Origin: Devosia sp. 66-14
Lineage (GTDB): Bacteria > Pseudomonadota > Alphaproteobacteria > Rhizobiales > Devosiaceae
Assembly: GCA_001899085.1 (NCBI GenBank)
Contig: MKVB01000002.1
Span: forward strand, 745,324 to 809,323
DNA length: 64,000 nt
Direction of reading: 5' to 3'
Below, piece by piece: positions 1 through 8,886 of the stretch (position 1 is its first letter; the number at the start of each line of letters is the position of its first letter). The position numbers and the translations under genes are program-made. The notes under the pieces were generated by a model. That model made no database searches. It saw only the letters and a program-made list of their open reading frames with translations, and was not told where the DNA came from.

Positions 1-2
1 AC

Positions 3-563
3 CTCACCTGGGGCGAACCGCCGGCGCAGGTGGCCGAAAAGATCGCCGCGGTGCGCCGGCGCGCCGCGGCGAAGGGCCGGACCCTGCGCTTCGGCATCCG
101 GCTGCATTTCATCGTGCGTGAGACCGAGGCCGAGGCCTGGACAGCAGCCGACCGGCTGATCTCGAAAGTCTCCGACGAACAGATCGCCGTGGCGCAGGCG
201 CGGTTCCTGAAGCAGATGGATTCGGTGGGGCAGCGCCGAATGTCCGAGCTGATCCAGAACGGGCGCGGCAACCTGGTGGTGGCGCCGAACCTCTGGGCCG
301 GGCTCGGGCTGGTGCGCAACGGCGCCGGCACGGCGCTGGTCGGCACCCCCGAGCAGGTGGCGGAGCGGCTCCGCGAATACCAGGAGGCCGGCATCGAGCT
401 GGTGATCGGCTCGGGCTACCCGCATCTCGAGGAAGCCTACCGGGTGGCGGAACTGCTGTTCCCGGCGCTGGGGATCGACACGCGGCGACGGACGCTGTCG
501 GAGACGGTGTCGAACGAGTTCACCGTGGGGTTTCATGGCGCGAGCCAGGTGGCGGCGGGGTAG
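3..563 (+). CDS. ssuD: Alkanesulfonate monooxygenase-like LLM flavoprotein, 3' part only
   Basis: This is the C-terminal part of a luciferase-like FMNH2-dependent monooxygenase; the window cuts off the 5' end, and the reading frame is open from base 3. The segment [19 protein letters not shown] followed by [17 protein letters not shown] is the characteristic C-terminal block of SsuD, which cleaves alkanesulfonates to aldehyde and sulfite using FMNH2 from a partner reductase. No reductase is visible here. Its neighbours are other sulfur-related flavin monooxygenases, so a role in organosulfur use fits. The exact substrate cannot be told; related LLM enzymes act on sulfones or other heteroatom compounds. 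Confidence 0.82.
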   Translation, partial: LTWGEPPAQVAEKIAAVRRRAAAKGRTLRFGIRLHFIVRETEAEAWTAADRLISKVSDEQIAVAQARFLKQMDSVGQRRMSELIQNGRGNLVVAPNLWAGLGLVRNGAGTALVGTPEQVAERLREYQEAGIELVIGSGYPHLEEAYRVAELLFPALGIDTRRRTLSETVSNEFTVGFHGASQVAAG

Positions 564-630
564 GGGGCTGGCCAGCGATTAGGTTGCGCCAACCTGGTGC
601 TCGGGCTCGGCCCTGGACCTACCCACCAGC

Positions 631-710
631 TGTCATCCCTGCGAAAGCAGGGACCCAACTCACCGCCCGCGCCAGCTGATGAATGGGTCCCTGCTTTCGC
701 AGGGATGACA
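631..710. repeat. 80-bp REP-like palindrome, copy 1
   Basis: A perfect 27-bp inverted repeat (arms 631-657 and 684-710, outer end TGTCATCCCTGCGAAAGCAG) encloses a 26-bp loop with the core CCGCCCGCGCCAGCTGAT. It lies downstream of the ssuD-like gene. The same 80-bp unit recurs at 36342, 36768, 42254 and 44344. Confidence 0.95.
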
Positions 711-868
711 TCGAGGGTGGGGGGCTTGCAGGGGGCAGCGACGCAATAGGCGCTCGCTGAGAAGCTGAACCCCTCACCCTAGTTTCGCTGCGGACCTATC
801 GGTCCAGCTGCACTACCCTCTCCCCCTCAGGGGAGAGGGACGCCGACTGCCGGTTTCAGTGGGTGCCG
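711..868. other. Intergenic region with short GC-rich hairpins
   Basis: This is the rest of the gap between the ssuD-like gene and the convergent FAD oxidoreductase. It holds a small stem around ACCTATCGGTCC and a CTCTCCCC/GGGGAGAG hairpin near 812-842, of the kind scattered through other gaps in the window. No coding region is supported. The hairpins could act as a bidirectional terminator between the two converging genes. Confidence 0.5.
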
Positions 869-1975
869 CTAACCCTTCCCCGCCGCCCAGGCCGTCACTT
901 CTGCCGCATCGCGCTTGCCGACAATCGCATCGGCGAGCCCTGAGGCAATCAGCGGGCCCAGCTTGAAGCCGTGGCCGGAGCAGGCGCTGAGCAGCCAGCC
1001 CTTGGTCCCGATCGGTTCGACCACGAAGCGTTCGTCGTCGGTGACGGTGTAGTAGCAGACCTTGGCCTCGAGCAGCCGGTAGCGCTCGAAGCCGGCGAAG
1101 ATCTCGCCGGCCGCGGTGGTGACCACCGCCACATCTTCGGCGGTCGCGATGCGGTCGTCCGAGCCGTCGCCGCGCCGGGTGAAGACATGGTCGCCGAGCT
1201 TCAGCCGGGTGCCGCCGCGCGGCGGCAGGATGTAGCCGCCATGGGTGAGGCCCTGGTCGACCAGCACCGGCGCTGCGGCCCAGGCGGCGGCGAGCTCGGC
1301 GGGCGGCTCGAGATACAGCATCACCTGGCGCGACGGGGTGAGGCGAGGCCGCGCCGCGGGGTAGATGGCCGGCAGCCAGGCGCCGGCGGCGATGGCGACC
1401 ATATCGGCCGAGCGGCGCTCGCCGTTGACGGTGAAGCGGCCGGCTTCGGCATCGACATCGCTCACCCGGCTATGCGGGTGGAGCGCCACCCCGGCCTCGT
1501 CGAGCCACCGCGCCAGGGCAGTGACGATGCGGCTCGCGAACAGCATGCCGGCGCCCTCGGCTTCGAATGCCTCGGTGATGCCGTCGGGGCGCAGCATCGG
1601 CAGGCGGGCGGCGATCTCCGCCGACGAGACCGACCGGTGCGCGATGCCCATGGCGTCGAGCTCGCCGGAGGTCGCGGCGTACCAGTCGGAGGCGCGGCGG
1701 GCGACATAGAGCAGGTTGGTCGGCAGATAGTGGGTCTCGCCGAGGTCGCGCCACAGCGCCTCATAGGTGCGGAAGGCATGCGGCATCAGCGCGCCATAGC
1801 CGCTGAGCCCGCCATAGGTATGCCGGGTGATGCGGTGCTCGTCGAAGGACGAGCCGATCGGATTGGGGATCGGCCCCTGCTCGTAGAGCGAGACGCGGGC
1901 GCCGCGCCTGACCAGCGCCCAGGCGAGCGACAGGCCGCCGATCCCGCCGCCGATGACTGCAATGTGCTGCTGCAT
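869..1975 (-). CDS. FAD-dependent oxidoreductase of the monomeric sarcosine oxidase/N-methyltryptophan oxidase family
   Basis: The 368-residue protein starts with a Rossmann dinucleotide fold (G9-x-G11-x-x-G14 and an acidic residue near 32). Near the C-terminus it has Cys307 in CYYTVTDDERF, aligned with the cysteine that covalently binds FAD in MSOX and MTOX, and SGHGFK at 333-338. The length is close to the family norm of about 370-390. Such enzymes oxidise N-methyl or primary amino acids and release H2O2. It is transcribed away from the DUF3088 and monooxygenase operon and shares that promoter region, which suggests co-regulation in amino-acid catabolism. The substrate is not known. Confidence 0.85.
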   Translation of the reverse strand: MQQHIAVIGGGIGGLSLAWALVRRGARVSLYEQGPIPNPIGSSFDEHRITRHTYGGLSGYGALMPHAFRTYEALWRDLGETHYLPTNLLYVARRASDWYAATSGELDAMGIAHRSVSSAEIAARLPMLRPDGITEAFEAEGAGMLFASRIVTALARWLDEAGVALHPHSRVSDVDAEAGRFTVNGERRSADMVAIAAGAWLPAIYPAARPRLTPSRQVMLYLEPPAELAAAWAAAPVLVDQGLTHGGYILPPRGGTRLKLGDHVFTRRGDGSDDRIATAEDVAVVTTAAGEIFAGFERYRLLEAKVCYYTVTDDERFVVEPIGTKGWLLSACSGHGFKLGPLIASGLADAIVGKRDAAEVTAWAAGKG

Positions 1976-2121
1976 TCCTGCCTCTCATTGTGCGTCCCAA
2001 GCAGAGGGAAAGCCGTTCGGCTCGTCCAGCGCCGCAAAGGACATAGTTTTTCCCAGCATGCGCCCAGAAGGCAAAGTTCTGTGCCTCCGGCGCCTCGCTT
2101 TGGCGCGTATGTATCTCTATT

Positions 2122-2140
2122 GTCCATAGAATTACTAGAC
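2122..2140. promoter_or_regulatory. Operator-like site GTCCA-N9-TAGAC
   Basis: In the AT-rich gap between the divergent FAD oxidoreductase and DUF3088 genes there is GTCCA, nine bases, TAGAC. The same half-sites and spacing occur at 7027-7045 and 29612-29630. The site ends 2 bp before the ATG at 2143, so a bound protein would block that operon. The regulator is not identified. Confidence 0.45.
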
Positions 2141-2142
2141 TA

Positions 2143-2511
2143 ATGGAGACCATGGTGCCGGCACGCGAAAAGGCCACGCTCTACCTGCTCGAAGCGAGCT
2201 TCGAGGATGCCGCCTATCCGGGGCAGACCTTCTTCTGCCGGCACGGCGCCCTGGTCGAGGGCGTGCTGGGCCACCACCCCGAGGTGCGCGACAAGCTGAC
2301 GATCGAACGGATCGGCTTCCCGCGCCCGCGGCAGGCGGTGATCGCGGCGATCGGCGAGGCCAACCAGGCCCTGCCGGTGCTGGTGCTACCGGCCGGCGAG
2401 ACCAGCGCTTCGGCCACCGGCATCGCCAATGGCCATGCCTTCGCCGCCGGCGCCAGCGCCATTCTCGCGACGCTCGCCGAGCGCCACGGCATCCCCGTCA
2501 TCCATCCGTGA
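2143..2511 (+). CDS. DUF3088 family protein
   Basis: This 122-residue protein matches the DUF3088 pattern LYLLEASFEDAAYPGQTFFC, then an EG-V-L segment, IERIGFPRPRQAVIAAIGE and NQALPVLVLPAGE. The fold recalls thioredoxin-like proteins: family members often have CxxC where this one has C-R-H-G, so the second cysteine is lost. A start at the ATG at 2152 is also possible, since GGAG lies at 2145-2148. It is the first gene of a tight series with two flavin monooxygenases, an M20 deacylase and an acetyltransferase. In Bacillus the equivalent operon carries a glutaredoxin-like gene, so a redox role is conceivable but unproven. Confidence 0.8.
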   Translation: METMVPAREKATLYLLEASFEDAAYPGQTFFCRHGALVEGVLGHHPEVRDKLTIERIGFPRPRQAVIAAIGEANQALPVLVLPAGETSASATGIANGHAFAAGASAILATLAERHGIPVIHP

Positions 2512-2521
2512 GGCCCTCGCC

Positions 2522-3523
2522 ATGAGCTACAGACTGAGCCTGCTCGACAAGAGCCCGATCGCCAAAGGCGAAACCGCCCATGAGGCGCTGCAGCGCACGC
2601 TGGCGCTGGCGCAGGCCGCCGAGCGGCGGGGCTTTCACCGCTTCTGGGTGGCTGAGCACCACGATACCGCCGAACTCGCCAGTTCCGCGCCGGAACTGGT
2701 GATCGCCTGGCTGCTGGCCGGCACGCGGCGCATCCGCATCGGATCGGGCGGCGTGATGCTGCAGCATTACAGCCCCTACAAGGTGGCCGAAAGTTTCAAC
2801 ACGCTCGCCGCCATCGCGCCGGGGCGGGTCGACCTCGGCGTCGGCAAGGCGCCCGGCGGCCTGCCGTTCTCCACCAAGGCATTGCAGAGCGAGCGCGAGG
2901 CGGGGAGGACGCTCGATTTCGATCGCCTGCTCGGCGACCTCACGACGTTCCTAGACGGGACGCAGGGGAATGACCGAGCCAAGGCGACGCCGGCGCCGGC
3001 AGCCGCGCCGGAGCGCTTCCTGCTGGGGGCCAGCGTCGACAGCGGCGAGCTGGCGGCCGGGCGGGGTTGGGGGTTCGTCTTCGCCCGGCATCTCAATGGC
3101 GACGAGGCGCTGCTCGCCGCCTCGGTCGAGCGTTATCGCCAGCTTACCGGCCGTCCGCCGGTGGTGGCGGTTGCAGCCATCCTCACCCGTGACGGCAACG
3201 AGGCCAGGGCGCAGGGCGACAAGTTCCGGCCGCTGAAGCTCCATATTGCCGGGCGGCAGAGCGTGACCGTCGGCAGCGAAGAGCAGGCGAGGGAGTTCGC
3301 GCGCCAGGCCGGGGTCGCCGACTACCGGACCGAGCCCGCGACCCCCAGCATTGTCACCGGTGCGCCGCGCGACCTGCTGAACGAGCTCGACCGGCTGAGC
3401 GACCGGCTCGGCATCGCCGAGTTCATCGTCGACCTGTTCAACCAGGGCGACAGCCGGCTCGAAGCGGTCGAGCTGCTGGCCGCGGCCTATGCCGCCGCCG
3501 GCCGTGTCGCCATTCCCGCCTGA
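2522..3523 (+). CDS. MsnO8-family LLM class flavin monooxygenase
   Basis: The 333-residue luciferase-like protein has the MsnO8-type opening MSYRLSLLDKSPIAKGE and the block RFWVAEHHDTAELASSAPEL, followed by GSGGVMLQHYSPYKVAESF. The ATG at 2522 was chosen over upstream starts because it begins the conserved N-terminal strand and sits 10 bp after the DUF3088 stop. Such enzymes use reduced FMN and oxygen to attack carbon-sulfur or related bonds. In Bacillus subtilis the related YtmO (CmoO) lies in the S-alkylcysteine salvage operon together with an NtaA-type enzyme, as here. The substrate is inferred from that context only. Confidence 0.85.
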   Translation: MSYRLSLLDKSPIAKGETAHEALQRTLALAQAAERRGFHRFWVAEHHDTAELASSAPELVIAWLLAGTRRIRIGSGGVMLQHYSPYKVAESFNTLAAIAPGRVDLGVGKAPGGLPFSTKALQSEREAGRTLDFDRLLGDLTTFLDGTQGNDRAKATPAPAAAPERFLLGASVDSGELAAGRGWGFVFARHLNGDEALLAASVERYRQLTGRPPVVAVAAILTRDGNEARAQGDKFRPLKLHIAGRQSVTVGSEEQAREFARQAGVADYRTEPATPSIVTGAPRDLLNELDRLSDRLGIAEFIVDLFNQGDSRLEAVELLAAAYAAAGRVAIPA

Positions 3524-3544
3524 TCCAGCCAAGGAAACTCCAAG

Positions 3545-4885
3545 ATGAGCAAGCGCATCCCATTCGGCATCATGCTGCAGGGCCCGGGCGGGCACATGAA
3601 TGCCTGGAAGCACCCAAGCGTTCCGGCCGATGCCAGCGTCAATTTCGACTATTACGTGCGGACCGCGAAGCAGGCCGAGGCGGCCGGCATCGCCTTCGCC
3701 TTCATCGCCGACGGGCTCTACATCAACGAAGTGTCGATCCCGCATTTCCTCAACCGGTTCGAGCCGATCGCCATCCTCTCGGCGCTCGCCGCGGTCACCG
3801 AGCGGATCGGCCTCGTCGGCACGCTCTCCACGTCGTACTCCGACCCGTTCACCGTGGCGCGGCAGTTCGGCTCGGTCGATGCGATCAGCAAGGGGCGGGG
3901 CGGCTGGAACGCCGTGACCTCGCCGCTCGAGGGCTCGGCCAAGAATTACAGCCGCGACAAGCACCCCGAGCATGCGCTGCGCTACCAGATCGCCGGCGAG
4001 CATATCGACGTGGTCAAGGGGTTGTGGGACAGCTGGGACGACGATGCGTTCGTGCGCAACCGCGAGACCGGGCAATACGCCGATTTCTCGAAGCTCCATC
4101 GGGTCAACTACAAGGGGCAGTTCCACAGCGTCGAAGGCCCGCTCAACCTCGAGCGTTCGCCGCAGGGCCAGCCGGTGCTGTTCCAGGCCGGCGGCTCGGA
4201 CGATGGCATTGCGCTGGCCGGCCGGCACGCCGACGCGGTGTTCGCCAATGGCGCCTCGATCCCCGAGAACCGGGAACTGACGCAGAAGCTCAAGGCCAGC
4301 GCGGTGGCGCATGGCCGGCGCGCCGACGACCTCAAGGTGTTCCCCGGCATCTCGCCGATCGTCGGCTCGACCGCCGAGGAGGCAGAGCGCAAGTACCGCG
4401 AAATCCGCGACCTGGTCAGCGTCACCGAGGCGCTGCGCTATATCGGCCGCTTCTTCGACCATCACGATTTCACCCAGTACGACCTCGATGCGCCGTTCCC
4501 CGAGCTGGGGGAACTGGGCAAGAACCAGTTCCGCTCCGGCACGGACCGGATCAAGCGCATCGCCAAGGAGAAGAACCAGACGCTGCGCGAGGTGGCGCTG
4601 GAAAACACCACGCCGCGCAACGATTTCATCGGCACGCCGGACGTGGTGGCGGGCAAGCTGATCGAGTGGGTGGAGCAGGGGGCGGCCGATGGGTTCGTGC
4701 TCGGCTTCCAGGTCATCACCCAGGGCCTCGACGACTTCGAGGCAGAGGTGCTGCCGATCCTCGAGCGGCGCGGCTACCACTCGCGCGAGCTGATCGGCGC
4801 CACACTGCGCGAGCATCTCGAACTGCCGCGCCCGGTGAGCCGCTTCGCCGACGTGGCGGCGGCCAAGGCCGGAGCGGCCGAATGA
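3545..4885 (+). CDS. NtaA/SnaA/DszA-family FMN-dependent monooxygenase
   Basis: At 446 residues this has the family's usual size. The motif GRGGWNAVTS at residues 117-126 is the hallmark of the nitrilotriacetate/pristinamycin/dibenzothiophene-sulfone monooxygenase family, and FAFIADGLYI sits on an early barrel strand. A Shine-Dalgarno-like AAGGAAAC precedes ATG 3545. Members YtnJ (CmoJ) and YxeK of Bacillus cleave N-acetyl-S-substituted cysteines. The next gene overlaps this one by ATGA and encodes the matching deacylase, which supports the same role here. Action on a sulfone or amine substrate is an alternative. Confidence 0.88.
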   Translation: MSKRIPFGIMLQGPGGHMNAWKHPSVPADASVNFDYYVRTAKQAEAAGIAFAFIADGLYINEVSIPHFLNRFEPIAILSALAAVTERIGLVGTLSTSYSDPFTVARQFGSVDAISKGRGGWNAVTSPLEGSAKNYSRDKHPEHALRYQIAGEHIDVVKGLWDSWDDDAFVRNRETGQYADFSKLHRVNYKGQFHSVEGPLNLERSPQGQPVLFQAGGSDDGIALAGRHADAVFANGASIPENRELTQKLKASAVAHGRRADDLKVFPGISPIVGSTAEEAERKYREIRDLVSVTEALRYIGRFFDHHDFTQYDLDAPFPELGELGKNQFRSGTDRIKRIAKEKNQTLREVALENTTPRNDFIGTPDVVAGKLIEWVEQGAADGFVLGFQVITQGLDDFEAEVLPILERRGYHSRELIGATLREHLELPRPVSRFADVAAAKAGAAE

Positions 4886-6048
4886 GCAGCGGCGCAGCCG
4901 ACACCGCCGAGTTCGTGGCGCTGCGGCGTCGGCTGCACAGCGAACCGGAGCTGGCCTATGAGGAGAAAAAGACCAGCGCGTTGGTCGCCGAACTCCTCGA
5001 TGGCTGGGGTTACGAGGTGGCGACCGGCATCGGCGGCACCGGCGTGGTAGGGACGCTGAGACGCGGGCCGGGAGCGCGGACCATCGGTATTCGCGCCGAC
5101 ATGGATGGGCTGCCGATCACCGAGGCGACAGGCCTCGCCTATGCCAGCCGGACGCCCGGCGTGATGCATGCCTGCGGGCATGACGGGCACACCGCGATCC
5201 TACTCGCGGCGGGCAAGCAGATTGCCGCGACGCGCAATTTCTCGGGCACCGTGCGGCTGATCTTCCAGCCGGCCGAGGAGAATGGCGGCGGCGCCCGCAA
5301 GATGATCGAGGATGGCTTGTTCGAGCGCTTTCCGGTCGATGCGGTGTTCGGGCTGCACAACTGGCCGGGGGTGCCGGCCGGCGAGTTCCGCTTCATCGAC
5401 GGGCCGGCCATGGCCTCGGTCGACATGGTGGTCATCACCATCAGCGGCAAGGGCGGCCATGGGGCGCGGCCGCATGAGGCGATCGATCCGGTGGTCGCGG
5501 CCGCATCGCTGATCATGGCGCTGCAGACGATCGTCTCGCGCAATATCGATCCGCTGGAGGCGGCGGTGGTGACGGTCGGGGCGATCCATGGCGGCAACGT
5601 GCCCAATGTCATTCCCGACAGCGTCGAGCTGCGGCTCACCGTCCGCGCCTTTTCCGCCTCGGTGCGCGAGCGGATCAAGCAGCGGATCGCGGCGCTGGCC
5701 GAGGCGCATGCGCTGAGCTTCGGCGCCACCGCCAAAGTCTCGGCGCCGCGCGGCTATCCGGTGCTGGTCAACCATGCGGCCGAAAACGCCTTCGCCCGCG
5801 GCGTGGCGGAACGGCGGCTGGGGCAGGGCAAGGTCGGCACGCTGCCGCCGATCACCGCCAGCGAGGATTTCGCCTTCATGCTGGAGCAGCGGCCGGGCGC
5901 CTACCTGTTCGTCGGCAATGGGCCGAGCGCCGACCTCCACAGTCCACACTATGATTTCAACGACGAGATCCTCCCCATCGCCGCCCGCTACTGGGTGGAG
6001 CTGGTCGAGGAGTTTCTGAGCGCCAACGCGGAGGCGGCAGCGGCATGA
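4882..6048 (+). CDS. M20 family amidohydrolase (N-acyl-amino acid deacylase)
   Basis: The 388-residue metalloenzyme has HACGHDGH at 96-103, QPAEE at 129-133 and a metal-side HN at 159-160, plus HSPHYDFND near the C-terminus, so the metal ligands of hippurate/N-acetyl-amino acid hydrolases are present. The start at 4882 overlaps the previous stop by ATGA; longer upstream reading in this frame only mirrors the monooxygenase gene. It would remove an acyl group from an amino acid in the cytoplasm. The neighbouring acetyltransferase and flavin monooxygenases match the acetylate-oxidise-deacetylate logic of S-alkylcysteine salvage. A close paralogue lies at 35126-36289. Confidence 0.9.
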   Translation: MSSGAADTAEFVALRRRLHSEPELAYEEKKTSALVAELLDGWGYEVATGIGGTGVVGTLRRGPGARTIGIRADMDGLPITEATGLAYASRTPGVMHACGHDGHTAILLAAGKQIAATRNFSGTVRLIFQPAEENGGGARKMIEDGLFERFPVDAVFGLHNWPGVPAGEFRFIDGPAMASVDMVVITISGKGGHGARPHEAIDPVVAAASLIMALQTIVSRNIDPLEAAVVTVGAIHGGNVPNVIPDSVELRLTVRAFSASVRERIKQRIAALAEAHALSFGATAKVSAPRGYPVLVNHAAENAFARGVAERRLGQGKVGTLPPITASEDFAFMLEQRPGAYLFVGNGPSADLHSPHYDFNDEILPIAARYWVELVEEFLSANAEAAAA

Positions 6049-6608
6049 GCGACTATTTCTACTACACCACCCCCGACCATCCTCTGGCGGAACCGCTGGT
6101 GACCCAGCTGACCGCCGAATACGACCGGCGCTATGGCGAGTATTTCGGCGAGAGCGCCGACAAGGAGATGAACCGTTATCCGGCCGAACTGTTCGCGCCG
6201 CCCGACGGCAATTTCCTGTTGCTGCTGCGCGACGGCTTTCCCATCGCCGGTGGCGCCTTCAAGCGCTTCGATCACCAGACCGCCGAGCTCAAGCGGATCT
6301 GGACCGACGAGAACCATCGTCGCCAGGGACTGGCCCGGCGCGTGGTGTCCGAACTGGAGCAGCAGGCCTTCCAGCAGGGCTATGTCCGGCTCTATCTCAC
6401 CACCGGGTTCCGGCAGCCGGAAGCGCGCGACCTCTACCTCGCCGCGGGCTACACGCCGCTGTTCGAACTCGATGCCGACCCGGAGATCTACGGGGCGCTG
6501 CCGTTCGAGAAATATCTCGTCGCCCCGCCGCTCGGCTATGTGCCGACCCTGGTGACACCGCCCGAAGGCGGCTGGAAGGCAGCGCGCGAGCGCCAGCTTG
6601 CCGGATGA
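6045..6608 (+). CDS. GNAT family N-acetyltransferase
   Basis: The 187-residue protein has the acetyl-CoA pyrophosphate loop RRQGLA at 92-97 after a beta strand AELKRIWTDE, and the closing GYTPLFELD segment of GNAT enzymes. It overlaps the M20 gene by ATGA and is the last gene before a repeat-filled gap. In the Bacillus ytm and yxe operons an N-acetyltransferase (SnaA/YtmI, YxeL) acetylates the S-substituted cysteine before monooxygenase attack, and this gene is positioned to do the same. The acceptor is inferred from the operon; GNAT sequence alone does not reveal it. Confidence 0.88.
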   Translation: MSDYFYYTTPDHPLAEPLVTQLTAEYDRRYGEYFGESADKEMNRYPAELFAPPDGNFLLLLRDGFPIAGGAFKRFDHQTAELKRIWTDENHRRQGLARRVVSELEQQAFQQGYVRLYLTTGFRQPEARDLYLAAGYTPLFELDADPEIYGALPFEKYLVAPPLGYVPTLVTPPEGGWKAARERQLAG

Positions 6609-6740
6609 GCGGGCGTTTCAGTTCGTTGGTGCTGACTGAGACAGACGGCCCCCTCCCATCCTCCCCCACAAGGGGGGAGGTGCAGATCGAGGTTGTGGCC
6701 GAGACGGTGCCACAAGCTCCGGCCGGTACGCGGTCGACGA

Positions 6741-6875
6741 GCCGGTACGGAAAGAGTACCCCCACCCCTGTCCCCTCCCCGCAAGGGGGAGGGAGACGCC
6801 CTCACTAGCGCCAGTGTTCTGGTCTCCTCCCCCCTTGCGGGGAGGGACAGGGTGGGGGGTGTTCTTCCCGCGCCG
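6741..6875. repeat. Nested palindromic element, copy 1
   Basis: Two arms (6741-6798 and 6821-6875) are near-complementary and each contains its own CTCCCC-GCAA-GGGGGAG hairpin. The 22-bp centre ends CAGTGTTCT. A second copy with the same arms and a similar centre is at 18218-18350. A smaller CCTCCC/GGGAGG hairpin lies nearby at 6651-6682. The gap 6609-7064 holds no gene beyond these repeats and the operator at 7026. Confidence 0.85.
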
Positions 6876-7025
6876 ATCCATCCCGGTGCCAATGCGAAAG
6901 CGAGGGCGGCTCCACGCCCCACCACCGCCGAGCACAGATAGTCCGCCTGCCATGAGCCCGGTGGGCAAACAAAACTCTCCGGCGCCGGAACTCCAGATGC
7001 CGGTGCTTTGACTGTGAAACTCATA

Positions 7026-7046
7026 AGTCTATTATTTTGATAGACT
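7026..7046. promoter_or_regulatory. Palindromic operator AGTCTAT-N7-ATAGACT
   Basis: This is a perfect 7-bp inverted repeat with a 7-bp AT-rich centre, ending 18 bp before the first ATG of the amino-acid transporter gene. It contains the GTCTA-N9-TAGAC layout shared with 2122-2140 and 29612-29630. Its position at the promoter suggests a repressor site. Confidence 0.6.
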
Positions 7047-7064
7047 ATATAAAATGATCAGGAA

Positions 7065-8855
7065 ATGAAGGCACCACTCATGGCAACGACCGATGTGAGT
7101 TCCGCGGCCCCCGACCTCGATGTCTCGCGCCGCGCCGACCCCAGCGGCTATCGCGTGATCCCGGCCAAACACCCCTGGCGGGTGGCGGGAACCGTGGTGG
7201 CGGCGCTGCTGATCGCGGTGTCGCTGCACTCGATCCTCACCAATCAGCGCTGGGGCTGGGGTGTCTTCGCACAGTTCTTCTTCGACCCCGCGGTGCTGGT
7301 CGGGCTGGGGCGCACGCTGTGGCTGACGCTGCTGGCCACCATTGTCGGCTTCTTCATCGGTGGGCTCCTGGCCTTCGCGAGGGTGTCGAAATCGAAGCTG
7401 CTGTCGGGGCTCTCCTGGGCCTATATCTGGCTGTTGCGCTCGATCCCGCTGATCGTCTTGCTGCTGGTGCTCAACAATATCGGCTACCTCTACCCGACGG
7501 TCGATATCGGGGTGCCGTTCACCGATATCCTGTTCGCCCAGTACGGCACCACCTCGGTGCTGAGCGTCTTCGCGGTGGCGGTGATCGGGCTCAGCCTCAA
7601 CCAGGCGGCGTTCTCGGCCGAGATCATCCGCGGCGGCATCCTGTCGATCGACCAGGGCCAGCAGGAAGCGGCGGCGGCGCTCGGGCTCTCGTGGCGCCGG
7701 CAGTCGCTGCGCATCATCCTGCCGCAGGCGATGCGCGCCATCATTCCCTCGGGCTTCAACGAGATCATCGGCCTCGCCAAGGCCACCTCGATCGTCTACG
7801 TGCTGGCGCTGCCCGAGCTCTTCTACACCGTGCAGGTGATCTACAAGCGGAACCTCGAGGTCATCCCGCTGCTGATGGTGGCGACGGTCTGGTACCTCAT
7901 CATCATGAGCCTGTTGTCGATCGTGCAGTTCGGCATCGAGCGCTATTTCGCCAAGGGGGCGACGCGCGAAGTGCAGGCGCCGCTGTTCGGCCGGCTGTTC
8001 GGCCCCGGCCGCACCGCCAGGGCGATTGCCGCGGCGCGTGCCACCCCGGTGACGCAGCGGGCGCCGCTCGCCGCCTTCGACCGGCACAGTCATGACGTGG
8101 GCCGCATCGATATCCGCCGCGTCACCAAGCGCTTTGGCGACTTCAAGGCGCTGGACGGGGTCAGCCTCGCGATCGAGCCGGGCGAGGTCACCGCCATTAT
8201 CGGGCCATCGGGCGCCGGCAAGTCGACGCTGCTGCGCACCATCAACCATCTGGAGCGGCCGGATGCCGGGTTCGTCTCGATCGATGGCGAGATCATCGCC
8301 TTCGAACAGCGTGGCGAGCTGCTCTACGAGCTGAAGGACCCGGCGATCCGCAAGCGCCGCGCCGGGATCGGCATGGTGTTCCAGAACTTCAACCTGTTCC
8401 CGCATCTGACGGCGGTGGAGAACATCATCGAGGCGCCGATCGCCATCCAGGGCCTGGCGCATGACGAGGCCGTGAGCCTGGCGCTCGACCTGCTCGACCG
8501 GGTGGGGCTCAGCGACAAGGCCGAAGCCTATCCGCGGCACCTGTCGGGTGGTCAGCAGCAGCGCGTCGCCATCGCCCGCGCCCTGGCGCTCAAGCCCAAG
8601 GTGCTGCTGTTCGACGAGCCGACTTCGGCGCTCGACCCGGAGCTGGTGGGCGAAGTGCTCGATACCATCAAGGAGCTGGCCCAGTCGGGCACCACGATGG
8701 TGATCGTCACGCACGAGATCGGCTTCGCCCGCGAGGTCGCCGACAAGATCGTGTTCATGGAGAACGGCCGGATCGTCGAAGCCGGCGCGCCCGAGCGCGT
8801 CTTCAACTCCCCCTCACACCACCGGACGGCCGAGTTCCTGGCCAAGGTCTTGTGA
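7065..8855 (+). CDS. Fused polar amino-acid ABC transporter permease and ATP-binding protein
   Basis: One 596-residue chain joins two usually separate subunits. Residues about 50-300 are a His/Glu/Gln-type inner-membrane permease with the EAA-like loop GILSIDQGQQEAAAALGLS near 190. Residues about 345-596 are a GlnQ-type ATPase with GPSGAGKST near 380, LSGGQQQR near 495 and the Walker B DEPTSALDPE near 519. ATG 7080 is an alternative start with GAAGG ahead of it. Two periplasmic binding proteins follow downstream, completing an importer. Given the upstream monooxygenase operon, an S-substituted cysteine or related amino acid is a reasonable cargo, but this is inferred. Confidence 0.92.
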   Translation: MKAPLMATTDVSSAAPDLDVSRRADPSGYRVIPAKHPWRVAGTVVAALLIAVSLHSILTNQRWGWGVFAQFFFDPAVLVGLGRTLWLTLLATIVGFFIGGLLAFARVSKSKLLSGLSWAYIWLLRSIPLIVLLLVLNNIGYLYPTVDIGVPFTDILFAQYGTTSVLSVFAVAVIGLSLNQAAFSAEIIRGGILSIDQGQQEAAAALGLSWRRQSLRIILPQAMRAIIPSGFNEIIGLAKATSIVYVLALPELFYTVQVIYKRNLEVIPLLMVATVWYLIIMSLLSIVQFGIERYFAKGATREVQAPLFGRLFGPGRTARAIAAARATPVTQRAPLAAFDRHSHDVGRIDIRRVTKRFGDFKALDGVSLAIEPGEVTAIIGPSGAGKSTLLRTINHLERPDAGFVSIDGEIIAFEQRGELLYELKDPAIRKRRAGIGMVFQNFNLFPHLTAVENIIEAPIAIQGLAHDEAVSLALDLLDRVGLSDKAEAYPRHLSGGQQQRVAIARALALKPKVLLFDEPTSALDPELVGEVLDTIKELAQSGTTMVIVTHEIGFAREVADKIVFMENGRIVEAGAPERVFNSPSHHRTAEFLAKVL

Positions 8856-8886
8856 TCATGACACCCAAAAGTTTCCTCGCCCACGG

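Noticed and set aside
2951..4816. Long open frame on the minus strand over the two flavin monooxygenases
   Set aside because: It is antisense to two clearly recognised genes, has an Arg/His/Gly/Asp-rich composition with no motif, and is a typical shadow frame of high-GC coding DNA.
4024..4881. Upstream extension of the M20 amidohydrolase
   Set aside because: The frame runs through the preceding monooxygenase gene; ATG 4882 overlapping its stop is the natural start.
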